From: JAJVHZ01 sp041395385
GTDB lineage: Bacteria; Pseudomonadota; Gammaproteobacteria; JAJPIJ01
Direction of reading: 5' to 3'
DNA: 64,000 bases
Assembly (NCBI GenBank): GCA_041395385.1
Contig: JAWLAN010000011.1
Span: forward strand, 62,001-126,000
The translations under genes were made by a program, and so were the position numbers. How positions within the stretch are numbered: position 1 is the first letter of the stretch; each line of letters starts with the position of its first letter. Below are positions 1-8,961 of the stretch, piece by piece. The notes beneath the pieces are model-generated. The model saw only the letters and a list, made by a program, of their open reading frames with translations. It made no database searches and was not told the DNA's origin.

Positions 1-655
1 TGAAGATATCGTTGCCCTCCACGAAGCCGACGTAGTTCAGGGGGCTGCGCGACAGCAGGGCCGCGGCCTCCTTGACGTTCTCGTTGCCCTTGATCTCCTC
101 CTCCCCGATGTTCAGGAGAGCGACGGTCGGACGCTCCTTGTTCTCCACGGCGCTGGTGAGCACCGCGCCCATGACGGCGTACTGGTACAGCTCCTCGGCA
201 CTGCAGTCGACGTTGGCACCCAGGTCGAGCACGTGGCTGTGGCCATGCAGGGCCGGAAGCGCGGCGCAGATGGCGGGCCGGTCGATGCCTGCCAGGGTCT
301 TCAGAACGAAGCGTGCGGTGGCCATGAGCGCGCCGGTGTTGCCGGCGCTCACGCATGCCTGGCAGGTCCCGCTCTTGACCAGGTCGATGGCCACACGCAT
401 CGAGGAATCCTTCTTGCCGCGCAGGGCCTGCGAGGGCAACTCGTCCATCTCCACACGCTGACTGGCGTGGTGCACGGTGAGCCGGTCGCCCGGGCTCGCG
501 CCGCGCCTGCTAAGGGCCTCGCCCAGCACCGCCTCGTCACCGACCAGAGTGATTGCCAGCTGCGGATGCGCCTCGAGCGCCTTGAGGGCCGCCGGAACCG
601 TCGCGGTCGGACCACGGTCCCCACCCATCGCGTCCACCGCGATATGGATCTTCAC
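1..655 (-). CDS. plsX: phosphate acyltransferase PlsX (N-terminal part, runs off the window)
   Basis: PlsX makes acyl-phosphate from acyl-ACP, the first step of phosphatidic acid synthesis by the PlsX/PlsY route. The minus-strand reading from a GTG at 655 gives about 218 residues beginning (M)KIHIAVDAMGGDRGP, the family's N-terminal signature, followed by the conserved segments SAGNTGALMA, LDLGANVDC and LLNIGEEEIKGNE. The frame is uninterrupted to base 1, so the C-terminal third or so lies outside the window. It follows rpmF by 81 bp in the order yceD-rpmF-plsX that leads into the fab genes in many proteobacteria. The GTG start is my choice because the homology begins directly at that codon. 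Confidence 0.93.
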   Translation of the reverse strand, partial: MKIHIAVDAMGGDRGPTATVPAALKALEAHPQLAITLVGDEAVLGEALSRRGASPGDRLTVHHASQRVEMDELPSQALRGKKDSSMRVAIDLVKSGTCQACVSAGNTGALMATARFVLKTLAGIDRPAICAALPALHGHSHVLDLGANVDCSAEELYQYAVMGAVLTSAVENKERPTVALLNIGEEEIKGNENVKEAAALLSRSPLNYVGFVEGNDIF

Positions 656-736
656 CCGAGCAAGAGACTCAGTGGCATGGAAGACTGCGGAGTCGGCGGC
701 GACCGCCCTTCGGCGGCCGCCGCGCTCCGCTTCTTG

Positions 737-928
737 TTATTCGGCCGCCTTCTCGGCGGGGGTCTCGATGACCTTCTTGCCGCGGTAGTAGCCGTCGGCG
801 CTCACGTGGTGACGCCGGTGCACCTCCCCGGTCGTGGGCTCGATCGACAGCGCCGAGGCCGTCAGCGCATCGTGCGAGCGGCGCATGCCGCGTTTCGAGG
901 GGGTCTTGCGATTTTGTTGCACAGCCAT
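737..928 (-). CDS. rpmF: 50S ribosomal protein L32
   Basis: This is a basic 63-residue protein beginning MAVQQNRKTPSKRGMRRSHDAL, the conserved N-terminus of bacterial L32; it has the HRRHHVS segment and ends in a short acidic-basic tail. L32 is a structural protein of the large ribosomal subunit. It lies between yceD (37 bp upstream) and plsX, the standard gammaproteobacterial context that links ribosome and membrane-lipid synthesis. There are no zinc-ribbon cysteines, so this is the zinc-free form. Confidence 0.96.
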   Translation of the reverse strand: MAVQQNRKTPSKRGMRRSHDALTASALSIEPTTGEVHRRHHVSADGYYRGKKVIETPAEKAAE

Positions 929-965
929 TTCAGAAGTCTCCTAACCTGTTGCCAATACGATATCG

Positions 966-1484
966 TCACTGCCTGTCCTTCAGCGTTGCCAGCACGGCGA
1001 ATGGATTCTCCCGCGCCGTGTCCTTTGCCTGCCCGTCCCCCGGGCCCGCCGCAGGCCGGCAGGCCTCGTCCCCGTCCTCGTGCCGCGGGATCATGGGCAA
1101 CTGCAGCAGCAACTCGTCTTCCACGATCTCGGCCAGCGACATGCGGTCGCGGCTCACGAAGAGCGGCTCGTAGCGCTCCGAGGCCGCGTCATCGGACGAC
1201 TCCTCGGGAACCAGCTCCAGCGCCGCATCGACCGCCACCGGGACCGCCACCCTGCCCATGCAGCGCTGGCAGGTCATCTCCAGGCTTGCGGTCGCCTTGA
1301 GCTCGAGCACCCGCCGCCCCTGCTCGTCCACGCCGAATCGCGCGGTGACCCGCACACTGCCATCCTCGCTGGCGAGCATCGCTTTCAGCCTTTGAAGGCG
1401 GGCGACCGGCAAGTCGCCGGCAAGCTGCACCGCCGCGTCGGCCAGGTGCAGGGGATCGATGTGCTCCGGGAGACCCCCCCTCAT
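966..1484 (-). CDS. yceD: YceD/DUF177 family protein
   Basis: This 172-residue protein belongs to the DUF177 family, always found upstream of rpmF and implicated in 23S rRNA accumulation in plants and bacteria. Family hallmarks seen are the CQRCM pair of cysteines near residue 90, the acidic EIVEDELLLQLPMIP segment and the C-terminal ENPFAVLATLKDR motif. Start: ATG at 1484, consistent with the family's N-terminus (LPEHIDPLHLAD). The predicted transcription start lies only about 4 nt upstream, so the mRNA may be almost leaderless. It heads the yceD-rpmF-plsX operon. Confidence 0.92.
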   Translation of the reverse strand: MRGGLPEHIDPLHLADAAVQLAGDLPVARLQRLKAMLASEDGSVRVTARFGVDEQGRRVLELKATASLEMTCQRCMGRVAVPVAVDAALELVPEESSDDAASERYEPLFVSRDRMSLAEIVEDELLLQLPMIPRHEDGDEACRPAAGPGDGQAKDTARENPFAVLATLKDRQ

Positions 1485-1487
1485 AGG

Positions 1488-1523
1488 GCGCGGTATTATA
1501 TGTCAGCGACTTACTGACAAAAA
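1488..1523 (-). promoter_or_regulatory. sigma-70-type promoter of yceD-rpmF-plsX
   Basis: On the minus strand there is a -35 TTTTTG (1523-1518), a 17-nt spacer and a perfect -10 TATAAT (1500-1495), placing +1 near 1488. The 47-bp gap between yceD and the divergent maf gene contains nothing else. The spacer is filled by an inverted repeat (separate entry). Confidence 0.7.
1501..1519. promoter_or_regulatory. inverted repeat inside the yceD promoter spacer, candidate operator
   Basis: TGTCAG-N7-CTGACA is a perfect 6-bp inverted repeat lying exactly between the -35 and -10 elements of the yceD promoter. A protein bound there would block RNA polymerase. I do not recognise the motif as FabR, FadR or PsrA, so the binding factor is unknown. 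Confidence 0.45.
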
Positions 1524-1531
1524 GACGCCGG

Positions 1532-2155
1532 ATGAAAACAATTTCCGAGCCGCACGCCAAGGCTGCCGGCGCTCGCACCCTGGTGCTCGCCTCCACTTCT
1601 CCGTATCGACGGGCGCTGCTGGAGCGGCTCGGCTACCCGTTCCTGACCGTCAACCCGGGGGTCGAGGAGGTCCCGCAGGAGGGCGAATCCGCTGCCCGGA
1701 TGGTCACCCGGCTCGCCGAGACCAAGGCCCGTGCCCTGACATGCCAATACCCGGAGGCCGTTATCGTCGGTTCCGACCAGATGGCCGTGCTCGATGGCGT
1801 GGCGCTGGGCAAACCGGGCACGGGCGAGCACGCCGAACGTCAGTTGCGGGAGGCGAGCGGCCGGCGGGTCGATTTCCTGACCGGCCTTTGCGTCCTCGAT
1901 GCGGCGAGCGGGGCCGCCGCCACGGTGTGCGAGCCCTACGCCGTGCATTTCCGCACCCTGACCGCCGCGGAGATCCGCAACTACGTCCGCCTGGAGAAGC
2001 CGTACGATTGCGCCGGCAGCTTCAAGTCCGAAGGCCTTGGCATCGCGTTGTTCGAACGGATGGAGGGCGACGATCCCACCGCCCTCATCGGGCTGCCGCT
2101 CATCCAGTTGACGCGCCTGCTGCGCCAGGTCGGGATCGACGTGCTCGCTTCCTGA
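1532..2155 (+). CDS. maf: Maf-like nucleotide pyrophosphatase, YceF type
   Basis: Maf proteins hydrolyse non-canonical or modified NTPs; the YceF branch prefers 7-methyl-GTP. The 207-residue product has the N-terminal LVLASTSPYRRALL motif, the VGSDQMAV catalytic aspartate motif, and the YceF-like CAGSFKSEGLGIALFERMEGDDPTALIGLPL stretch (split here only for recognition: SFKSEG and GLPL are the family marks). It sits divergently from yceD, as yceF does in enterics. ATG start at 1532; an unconserved tail of about 14 residues precedes the motif. It is monocistronic and convergent with sppA. Confidence 0.92.
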   Translation: MKTISEPHAKAAGARTLVLASTSPYRRALLERLGYPFLTVNPGVEEVPQEGESAARMVTRLAETKARALTCQYPEAVIVGSDQMAVLDGVALGKPGTGEHAERQLREASGRRVDFLTGLCVLDAASGAAATVCEPYAVHFRTLTAAEIRNYVRLEKPYDCAGSFKSEGLGIALFERMEGDDPTALIGLPLIQLTRLLRQVGIDVLAS

Positions 2156-2185
2156 GCCGTGGCGCGGGTTGCGCCGCAGCACCCG

Positions 2186-3151
2186 TCAGCGCAGTTCGAT
2201 CCGCCCGGCCATCGCCTCGGCCATGGTCCGGCCGAGCCGCCTGGCGAACCGATCGAGAACGGGCTCGTGCGGCGTGTAATCGACGATGTCCTCGGCCTTC
2301 ACCACCTCGCGCGCGACGTAGCTCGCGCTGCCCAACGCGTCCACGAGGCCCAACTCGAGCGCCTGCACCCCGGTCCAGATCAGGCCGGTGAACAGCTTCG
2401 GGTCCTTGGCGAGCCGATCGCCGCGTCCCCGCTTCACGGTGTTGACGAACTGCTCGTGTATCTCCTTGAGCAGAGCGCGCGCGTGCTCCACCTCCTCCGG
2501 CTTGAGCGGCGAAAACGGATCCAGAAAGCCCTTGTCTTCGCCGGCCGTCAGCAGACGGCGCTCCACCCCGAGCTTCTCCATGGTGCCGGTGAAGCCGAAC
2601 CCGTCCATCAGCACGCCGATCGAACCGACCACGCTCGCCTTGTCGGCGTAGATCTCGTCGGCCGCGGCGGCGATGTAATACCCGCCGGAGGCGCACATGT
2701 CGGTGATCACGGCGTAGAGCTTTTTCTCCGGATATTTCTCGCGCAGGCGAACGATCTCGTCGTTCACGTAACCTGCCTGCACCGGGCTGCCGCCCGGGCT
2801 GTTGATGCGCAAGATGACCGCGGCGGAATGCTTGTTTTCGAAGGCATCGCGCAGCGCCGTGACGATGTTGTCGGCGCTCGCGTCGCCGTCGGCCGCGATG
2901 ACGCCGTTGACCTCGATCAGCGCCGTGTGTCGGCCGCCGGCCAGCCCCGCGCCGCCCATCCCGCCCGATTTGAACAGCAGCAGGAGCAGGAGCAGATAGG
3001 CGAAGCCGAGCAACTTGAAGAAGATGCCCCAGCGGCGTGCGCGCCGCTGCTCCTCCAGCGCGGCGTAGGCGAACTTGTCGATGACCTGTTGCTGCCAGTT
3101 CGGGGCCTGCGGCGTCGAACCTGGCGGGATGGTCGGCGTATTCTCGGTCAT
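2186..3151 (-). CDS. sppA: signal peptide peptidase SppA, short form (S49 family)
   Basis: This is a membrane-bound serine protease that degrades cleaved signal peptides. The 321-residue protein has one N-terminal transmembrane helix (about residues 41-60), then the S49 domain with catalytic Ser155 in MCASGGYY and the likely general-base Lys207; the 52-residue spacing is as expected for short single-domain SppA. The INSPGGSP motif (about 117-123) is also present. Its ATG overlaps the TGA of rluC (ATGA), so the two are probably co-translated. It ends about 30 bp from the convergent maf gene. Confidence 0.92.
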   Translation of the reverse strand: MTENTPTIPPGSTPQAPNWQQQVIDKFAYAALEEQRRARRWGIFFKLLGFAYLLLLLLLFKSGGMGGAGLAGGRHTALIEVNGVIAADGDASADNIVTALRDAFENKHSAAVILRINSPGGSPVQAGYVNDEIVRLREKYPEKKLYAVITDMCASGGYYIAAAADEIYADKASVVGSIGVLMDGFGFTGTMEKLGVERRLLTAGEDKGFLDPFSPLKPEEVEHARALLKEIHEQFVNTVKRGRGDRLAKDPKLFTGLIWTGVQALELGLVDALGSASYVAREVVKAEDIVDYTPHEPVLDRFARRLGRTMAEAMAGRIELR

Positions 3152-4155
3152 GGTCTCTTGCGTCCAGCTTTGCGTGTGGATCCGGCCGCGGTTGGCATCG
3201 ACGGCGCGAGCGCTTCGAGCACGCTCTGCAGTTCGTCCGGCAGAGGCGATTCTACCGTCACCGCACTCCCGCCTTCGAGCGGGATCTCCAGCCGCTCCGC
3301 GTGCAGAAACAACCGCCGCAGGCCGAGCGCGTGCATGCGCCTGTTGAACGCCTCATCGCCATACTTTTCGTCCCCCGCGATGGGGAAGCCGGCATGGCTC
3401 GCGTGCACACGGATCTGGTGCGTACGGCCGGTCTCGAGATCGGCGCTGAGCAGGCTTGCGCCTTCGAACTGCCGGCGCAGCGCGAAGTGGGTGACGGCGT
3501 GCTTGCCGGCGCGCTGATCGACGCGCACCACCGCCTCGCCGCCGGTGCGCATGTCCTTCCTCAGCGGGGAGGAGATCGTGCGCTCGGGCCCCTTCCACCC
3601 TCCGCGCGCCAGCAGCAGGTATCGCTTCCCGATCCGGCCTTCGCGCAGCTGCTCGTGCAGGCGCCGCAGGCTGCGCATGGACTTGGCCAGGATGAGGCAG
3701 CCGGAGGTGTCCCGATCGAGACGATGGGCGAGTTCCAGGAAGTGCCCCTCCCCGCGCGCGTTGCGCAGGGTCTCGATGAGACCGTAGCGCAGGCCGGACC
3801 CGCCGTGCACGGCCATGCCGGAGGGCTTGTCGACGATCAACATCTGTTCATCTTCATAGAGGATGCGGCCCTCCAGGAACTGCCCTCGCGCGCCGCCCCC
3901 CCGTGGGGGCTGGGGCTCCGGCTCGCGCCGGATGGGGGGCAGCCGGACCAGATCGGCCTCCTCCACCCGCGTCTCCGGCTTGGCGCGGCGCCCGTTGATA
4001 CGGATCTCGCCGCGCCGCAGCATGCGGTAGATATGGCTCTTCGGGACGTTTCCGAGCAGGGAAACCAGCAGGTTATCGATGCGACGCCCCGCCTGATCGG
4101 CGTCTATCTGCAGGTGGCTGACCTCTTCGGTCCGTAGCGCGGGTCTCTGGGTCAT
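3148..4155 (-). CDS. rluC: 23S rRNA pseudouridine synthase RluC
   Basis: RluC isomerises U955, U2504 and U2580 of 23S rRNA in E. coli. The 335-residue product has an S4-like RNA-binding domain (AGRRIDNLLVSLL, about residues 22-34; IYRMLRRGEIRING) and the RluA-family catalytic motif HRLDRDTSG containing the nucleophilic Asp. I start at ATG 4155; a TTG at 4206 would add 17 unconserved residues and would overlap the likely -10 sequence. It is divergent from rne, the same neighbourhood as in E. coli, and overlaps sppA by 4 nt. Confidence 0.93.
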   Translation of the reverse strand: MTQRPALRTEEVSHLQIDADQAGRRIDNLLVSLLGNVPKSHIYRMLRRGEIRINGRRAKPETRVEEADLVRLPPIRREPEPQPPRGGGARGQFLEGRILYEDEQMLIVDKPSGMAVHGGSGLRYGLIETLRNARGEGHFLELAHRLDRDTSGCLILAKSMRSLRRLHEQLREGRIGKRYLLLARGGWKGPERTISSPLRKDMRTGGEAVVRVDQRAGKHAVTHFALRRQFEGASLLSADLETGRTHQIRVHASHAGFPIAGDEKYGDEAFNRRMHALGLRRLFLHAERLEIPLEGGSAVTVESPLPDELQSVLEALAPSMPTAAGSTRKAGRKRP

Positions 4156-4513
4156 GGGTAGCGCGGTTTTATTGCCGCCGGATGACGCGACTGCTATAGT
4201 GTTCAAGGCTGATATTGTACAGCTAACTTAAAGTTTTAATTCGAAATTTGTGCCGGCAGCCCCGGTGCGCCAGAGGGCGAAGCCACTGGCGGCGGGAGGC
4301 GTGTCGGCACCGCGGCGGATGCATACAGGGCGCATCACGCCGACGGAACTTGAAAGAGTCCCAGCATCACCGCAGCGAAAAGCGGTGTTTATTTAGGCGT
4401 TCCTCCCTCTGCGTGGGTCGCGATGCACCGCGCCGGACCGGGCCAGGCTGGACCACGGCCGTCCCGGGGTCAACCAATTGCGGAGAACGGGCGCCAGACA
4501 GGATTACTACAAA
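4156..4513 (+). promoter_or_regulatory. rne-rluC divergent region with long rne leader
   Basis: This is a 358-bp gene-free stretch. The first 80 bp are AT-rich (4196-4251) and presumably hold both divergent promoters; the matches to sigma-70 hexamers are too weak to assign with confidence. The remaining roughly 260 nt would form a long rne 5' leader. In E. coli a long rne leader with stem-loops is the site of RNase E autoregulation, and the length here is similar. One clear hairpin is given separately. No small ORF with a good ribosome binding site was seen. Confidence 0.5.
4368..4394 (+). promoter_or_regulatory. hairpin plus U-rich tract in the rne leader
   Basis: CACCGC (4368-4373) and GCGGTG (4382-4387) form a perfect 6-bp stem with an 8-nt A-rich loop, followed at once by TTTATTT. 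This could be an RNase E recognition hairpin for autoregulation or a weak attenuator. The assignment rests on position and structure only. Confidence 0.4.
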
Positions 4514-6906
4514 ATGAAAAGAATGCTTATCAACGCGACTCATCCCGAGGAGTTGCGCGTTGCGCTCGTCGACGGCCAGAAACTCTATGACCTCGACATC
4601 GAATCCACCGGCCGCGAGCAGCGGAAATCCAACATCTACAAGGGCCGCATCATCCGGCTGGAGCCCAGCCTCGAGGCAGCCTTCGTCGATTATGGTGCCG
4701 ACCGTCACGGCTTTCTGCCACTGAAAGAGGTCTGCCGCAGCTACTTTGCCGAGACCGCGCAGTCCGGCCGCCCGAACATCCGGGAGGCCTTGCGCGAGGG
4801 TCAGGAACTCGTCGTTCAGGTTGAAAAGGACGAGCGCGGCAACAAGGGCGCGGCGCTGACCACATTCATCAGCCTGCCGGGCCGCTACCTGGTCCTGATG
4901 CCCAACAATCCGAGGGCGGGCGGCGTCTCCCGGCAGATCGAGGGCGCCGACCGCGACGATGCCCGCGACGCCATGAACTCGCTGGTCGTGCCCGAGGGGA
5001 TGGGCCTCATCCTGCGCACGGCGGGCGTCGGCAAGGCCGCCGAGGAGCTGCAGTGGGACCTCGAATACCTGCTCAAGCTGTGGCACGCCATCGACGAGGC
5101 CTCGCGTCAGCGCTCGGCGCCGTTTCTCATCTACCAGGATCGCGACGTCATCATCCGCGCCATCCGCGATTACCTGCGCAGCGACATCGGCGAGATCCTG
5201 ATCGACGACAAGTCGCTGCACGAGAAGGCGCAGGAATTCATGCAGCAGGTCATGCCGAACAACCTGCGCAAGCTGAAGCACTACAGCGACAGCATCCCGC
5301 TGTTCACCCGGTATCAGATAGAGAGCCAGATCGAGTCCGCGTTCGAGCGCGAGGTCAAGCTGCCCTCCGGCGGCGCCCTGGTCATCGAGCCCACCGAGGC
5401 CCTCATCACCATCGACATCAACTCGGCCAAGGCCACGCGCGGCGGAGACATCGAGGAGACGGCGCTGAACACCAACCTCGAGGCGGCCGACGAGGTCGCC
5501 CTGCAACTGCGCCTGCGCGACCTGGGCGGCCTCATCGTCATCGACTTCATCGACATGATGAGCCAGAAGAACCAGCGCCTGGTCGAAAACCGGCTGCGCG
5601 AGGCGCTCAAGGTCGATCGGGCGCGGGTGCAGGTCGGGAAGATCTCCCGTTTCGGCCTGCTCGAGATGTCGCGGCAGCGGCTGCGCCCATCGCTGGTGGA
5701 GTTCAGCCACATCGTCTGTCCGCGTTGCAGCGGCAACGGCGCCATACGCAGCGTGGAATCCTGTCCCTGTCCATCCTCCGGCTCATGGAGGGAGGCCATG
5801 AAGGTCCACGGCCCCAGGTCGCGGTACAGGTGCCGGTGGACGCAGCAACCTTCCTCCTGAACGAGAAGCGGCGGGAGATCTGGCGCATCGAGGATCGATA
5901 CGACGTCTCGGTGATCGTCATTCCGAACATGAACCTGGAGACGCCTCACTACCAGGTCCAGCGCATACGCGAGCAGGACGCCGGGCTGGCAGGCCAGACC
6001 GAGAGCAGTTACAAGCTGGTCGCGCCAGCCGAGGCCGAGACCGCGGTCGAGGGCACGGCCCTGGCCCCGCGAGCCGTGCAGGAGGAGCCTGCGGTGAAGG
6101 ACATACACCGGCAGATGACGCCCGCTCCCATCGTCGCGGAGGCCGAGACCCCGGCGGTCGAGACCGCTCCCGCGGGCGGCTTTGTAAAACGCGTGCTTGC
6201 GATGCTGTTCGGTTCTCAGCCGAAGGAGACGGCCGCCGCGCCGCCGCCCAGCCCGCGCCAGGATCGATCGCCGCCCGCCGCCGCGAGGCGGGAAAAGCCA
6301 CCACGCCAGGAACAGCGACGCGAACAACAGCGTGATCGGCGCGAGCGGCGGGAACAGGGGCCGCGGCGCGACGACGCCCAGCGCCGCGCGGCACCTCCGC
6401 CGCAGGGAGGATCTCAGGCAGGCACCCAGCCGCGACCGGATCAGGCGGCGCGTGAACGGGAGGAGAGCGAGGAGGCCGGCAGTGAGGACGGGCGGCGCGG
6501 ACGTCGCGGTCGGCGCGGCGGGCGCAACCGCAATCGGCGGCGAGAGGGTGATCGCAACCCCGCCCAGGCCGGCCAGGGCGCGACCACGGCGGCGGGCCGC
6601 GAGGATCAGGATGCGGGCGTGGCCGGCGCCGGATTCGAGCCGACATCGAGGGAGCCGGCCGCAGCAGGCTCCTCGCGCGATGCGGCGGTTATCTCGCCGG
6701 CCGCAGCGGACCATGCGCCGGTGCCCGTGGATCACCGGCTGGCGTTCATCCCGGAGGTCAGGCCCGCCGCGGATACCCCCGCTCCGGCATCGGTCGCGGC
6801 ATTCCCGGCCGAGCGTACGTACGCCCGCCCCGAACCGGACAGCGAGGGACCCGGTGCGGCCTCGGTCCACACCGAAAGCGCCGCGTCCCGGGAACCGAGT
6901 ACCTAG
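4514..6906 (+). CDS. rne: ribonuclease E, reading frame broken by clustered indels near 5760-5815
   Basis: RNase E is the main single-strand endoribonuclease and degradosome scaffold. The N-terminal part (from ATG 4514, MKRMLINATHPEE) has the S1 domain (IYKGRIIRLEPSLEAAFVDYG), the catalytic aspartates in LITIDINSAKATRGG and IVIDFIDM, and the zinc-link CPRCSGNG. At about 5760 the frame shifts: the homology continues as LSLSILRLME in another frame, returns for EAMKVHG, then shifts again to QVAVQVPVDAATFLLNEKRRE. This needs roughly 1, 2 and 1 missing bases at about 5758-5762, 5789-5793 and 5811-5815. Downstream the frame is open to 6906 with an Arg-rich, disordered scaffold tail (RGRRGRRGGRNRNRRR). 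The repaired length is about 798 residues, so sequence error is more likely than gene loss. Confidence 0.9.
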
Positions 6907-6963
6907 ACGCACCGCCGGCATCCCGGCGGCGGCCGGCGTGAAGCCGCGCGCGAGGCGCGGCTG

Positions 6964-8544
6964 TCAGTGCTCGCGGGAGTTGCGGAAGGTCACCTCCGGC
7001 CACCTCTCCATCGTCAGCTCCAGATTGACGCGGGTCGGCGCCAGGTAGGTGAGGTTTCCGGCGCCGTCGGTGGCGAGGTTGGCGTGGCATTTCTCCTCGA
7101 ACTGCTTGAGCTTCGCCGCGTCCTCGCAACTGATCCACCGGGCGGCGGCGATGCCGATCGGTTCAAAGGCGCACTCCACGTTGTACTCGTGCTTCAGGCG
7201 CCAGGCCACCACGTCGAACTGCAGCGCGCCGACCGCGCCGAGGATGAGGTCGTTGTTGATCATCGGCCGGAAGACCTGGGTGGCCCCCTCCTCGCTCAGC
7301 TGCACCAGTCCCTTCTGCAGGGCCTTCATGCGCAGCGGGTCGCGCAGCACGACGCGACGGAAGAGATCCGGGGCGAAATAGGGTATGCCCGTGAACTTCA
7401 GCTTCTCGCCCTCGGTAAAGGTGTCGCCGATTTGTATGGTGCCGTGATTGTGAATGCCCAGTATGTCGCCCGGCCAGGCCGCCTCGGCCTGATCGCGGTC
7501 CTGGGCCATGAATCGCAGCGCGCCGCTGATGGTCACGTCCTTGCCGGTGCGAACCTGATAGGCCTGCATCCCGTTCTCGAATCGGCCCGAGCACACGCGC
7601 AGGAACGCGACCCGGTCGTGATGCGCCGGATCCATGTTTGCCTGGATCTTGAATACGAAGCCGGTGAACTTGTCCTCCTCGGGCCGCACCTGGCGCTCCA
7701 GGGCCTCGCGCGGCCGCGGCGGCGGGGCATGCATGACGAAGTAATCCAGCAACTCGCGCACGCCGAAGCTGTTCAGGGCCGAGCCGAACAGCACCGGCGT
7801 GAGCCGGCCGGCGAGAAATTCCGCCTCATCCGGAAGGTCGCCGGCGCCGCCGAGTAGTTCCAGCGCCTCCTCGAACTCCGCCATCTGCGCGCCGAGCGCC
7901 TCGGCGACCGCGGGCTCCTTCAGGTCCCGTATCACATTGCCCTCCGCCGCCCCGTCGTCGCTGCGCGATCGGTAAAGGCGCAGGTGCCTGGCGATGAGGT
8001 GGTACACGCCGCGGAAGCGCGAGCCAGAGCCGATCGGCCAGGTCACGGCGGCGCAACGGATCTTCAGCACGCGCTCGATCTCGTCCATCAGGTCGAGCGG
8101 ATCGCGGCTCTCGCGGTCGAGCTTGTTGATGAACGTGATGATCGGAGTATCCCGCATGCGGCAGACTTCCATCAGCTTGATGGTGCGCTCCTCCACGCCC
8201 TTGGCCGCGTCGATCACCATCAGCGCCGCGTCGACGGCGGTCAGCGTGCGATAGGTGTCCTCGGAGAAGTCCTCGTGACCCGGGGTATCGAGCAGATTGA
8301 TGATGCGGTCCCGATAATTGAACTGCATCACCGAGGAGGTGACGGATATTCCGCGCTGCTTCTCGATCTCCATCCAGTCGGAGGTGGCGTGACGCGAGCT
8401 CTTCCTGCCCTTTACGGTTCCGGCGATCTGGATCGCCCCGCCCAGGAGCAGCAGCTTTTCCGTCAGGGTGGTCTTGCCGGCATCGGGGTGCGAGATGATG
8501 GCGAAGGTGCGCCGGCGTGAGATCTCACGTTGAAGTTCGGACAT
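6964..8544 (-). CDS. prfC: peptide chain release factor 3
   Basis: RF3 is the GTPase that recycles RF1/RF2 from the ribosome after termination. The 526-residue protein shows G1 SHPDAGKTTLTEK (about 19-31), switch II DTPGHEDFSEDTYR, G4 NKLDR, and the RF3-type domain II/III sequence ending in MERWPEVTFRNS. ATG start at 8544. It follows acpS by 18 bp at the end of the long rpoE-led cluster and is probably co-transcribed. It converges on rne with 57 bp between them, a gap that contains two GC-rich hairpins but no T-tract. Confidence 0.95.
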   Translation of the reverse strand: MSELQREISRRRTFAIISHPDAGKTTLTEKLLLLGGAIQIAGTVKGRKSSRHATSDWMEIEKQRGISVTSSVMQFNYRDRIINLLDTPGHEDFSEDTYRTLTAVDAALMVIDAAKGVEERTIKLMEVCRMRDTPIITFINKLDRESRDPLDLMDEIERVLKIRCAAVTWPIGSGSRFRGVYHLIARHLRLYRSRSDDGAAEGNVIRDLKEPAVAEALGAQMAEFEEALELLGGAGDLPDEAEFLAGRLTPVLFGSALNSFGVRELLDYFVMHAPPPRPREALERQVRPEEDKFTGFVFKIQANMDPAHHDRVAFLRVCSGRFENGMQAYQVRTGKDVTISGALRFMAQDRDQAEAAWPGDILGIHNHGTIQIGDTFTEGEKLKFTGIPYFAPDLFRRVVLRDPLRMKALQKGLVQLSEEGATQVFRPMINNDLILGAVGALQFDVVAWRLKHEYNVECAFEPIGIAAARWISCEDAAKLKQFEEKCHANLATDGAGNLTYLAPTRVNLELTMERWPEVTFRNSREH

Positions 8545-8562
8545 GATTGAAAACCGATCGAA

Positions 8563-8961
8563 TCAGGACGAATGCGGCGGCAGGCATCCTTCGAGCGTGA
8601 CCATGGCGATCGAGTACTCGCCCTCGTCGCTCAGGCTCACGTGGCCATGCGTGACGCCGAGATGCTCCATCCTTTCCCGCGCCCCGCCGACGAACTCGAG
8701 CAATGGCTTGCCGCGGGGGTCGCTGGCGACGATGATGTCGCGCGCGTAGACGCCGTTGGCGAAGCCGGTCCCGAGCGCCTTTGCGGCCGCCTCTTTTGCG
8801 GCGAACCGCTGCGCCAGGAATTCCGGTCTGCGCCTGGCGCCGGCGAACCGCGGGTACTCCGAGTCGTGCAGTATGCGGCGCGCCAGCCGCTCCCCGTAGC
8901 GTGCCATCCCGGCGCGCATGCGCGCGACGCGTACCATGTCGACGCCGATTCCGATGATCAC
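8563..8961 (-). CDS. acpS: holo-[acyl-carrier-protein] synthase
   Basis: AcpS transfers phosphopantetheine from CoA to apo-ACP. The product starts at a GTG (8961), giving IIGIGVDMVRVARM, the family's N-terminus, with the Mg-binding Asp in GVD and the RFAAKEAAAKALGTG motif; 132 residues, normal length. The GTG overlaps the pdxJ stop (GTGA). Longer frames upstream lie inside pdxJ and are not part of this gene. The pdxJ-acpS pair is conserved in gammaproteobacteria. Confidence 0.95.
   Translation of the reverse strand: MIIGIGVDMVRVARMRAGMARYGERLARRILHDSEYPRFAGARRRPEFLAQRFAAKEAAAKALGTGFANGVYARDIIVASDPRGKPLLEFVGGARERMEHLGVTHGHVSLSDEGEYSIAMVTLEGCLPPHSS

Noticed and set aside
72..1300. Overlapping plus-strand frames opposite plsX, rpmF and yceD
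   Set aside because: They are complementary to conserved genes and show no domain.
4367..5710. Long open frame on the minus strand opposite rne (447 codons)
   Set aside because: It is the complement of a well-conserved RNase E coding region; its composition is a GC-rich shadow and it has no recognisable motif.
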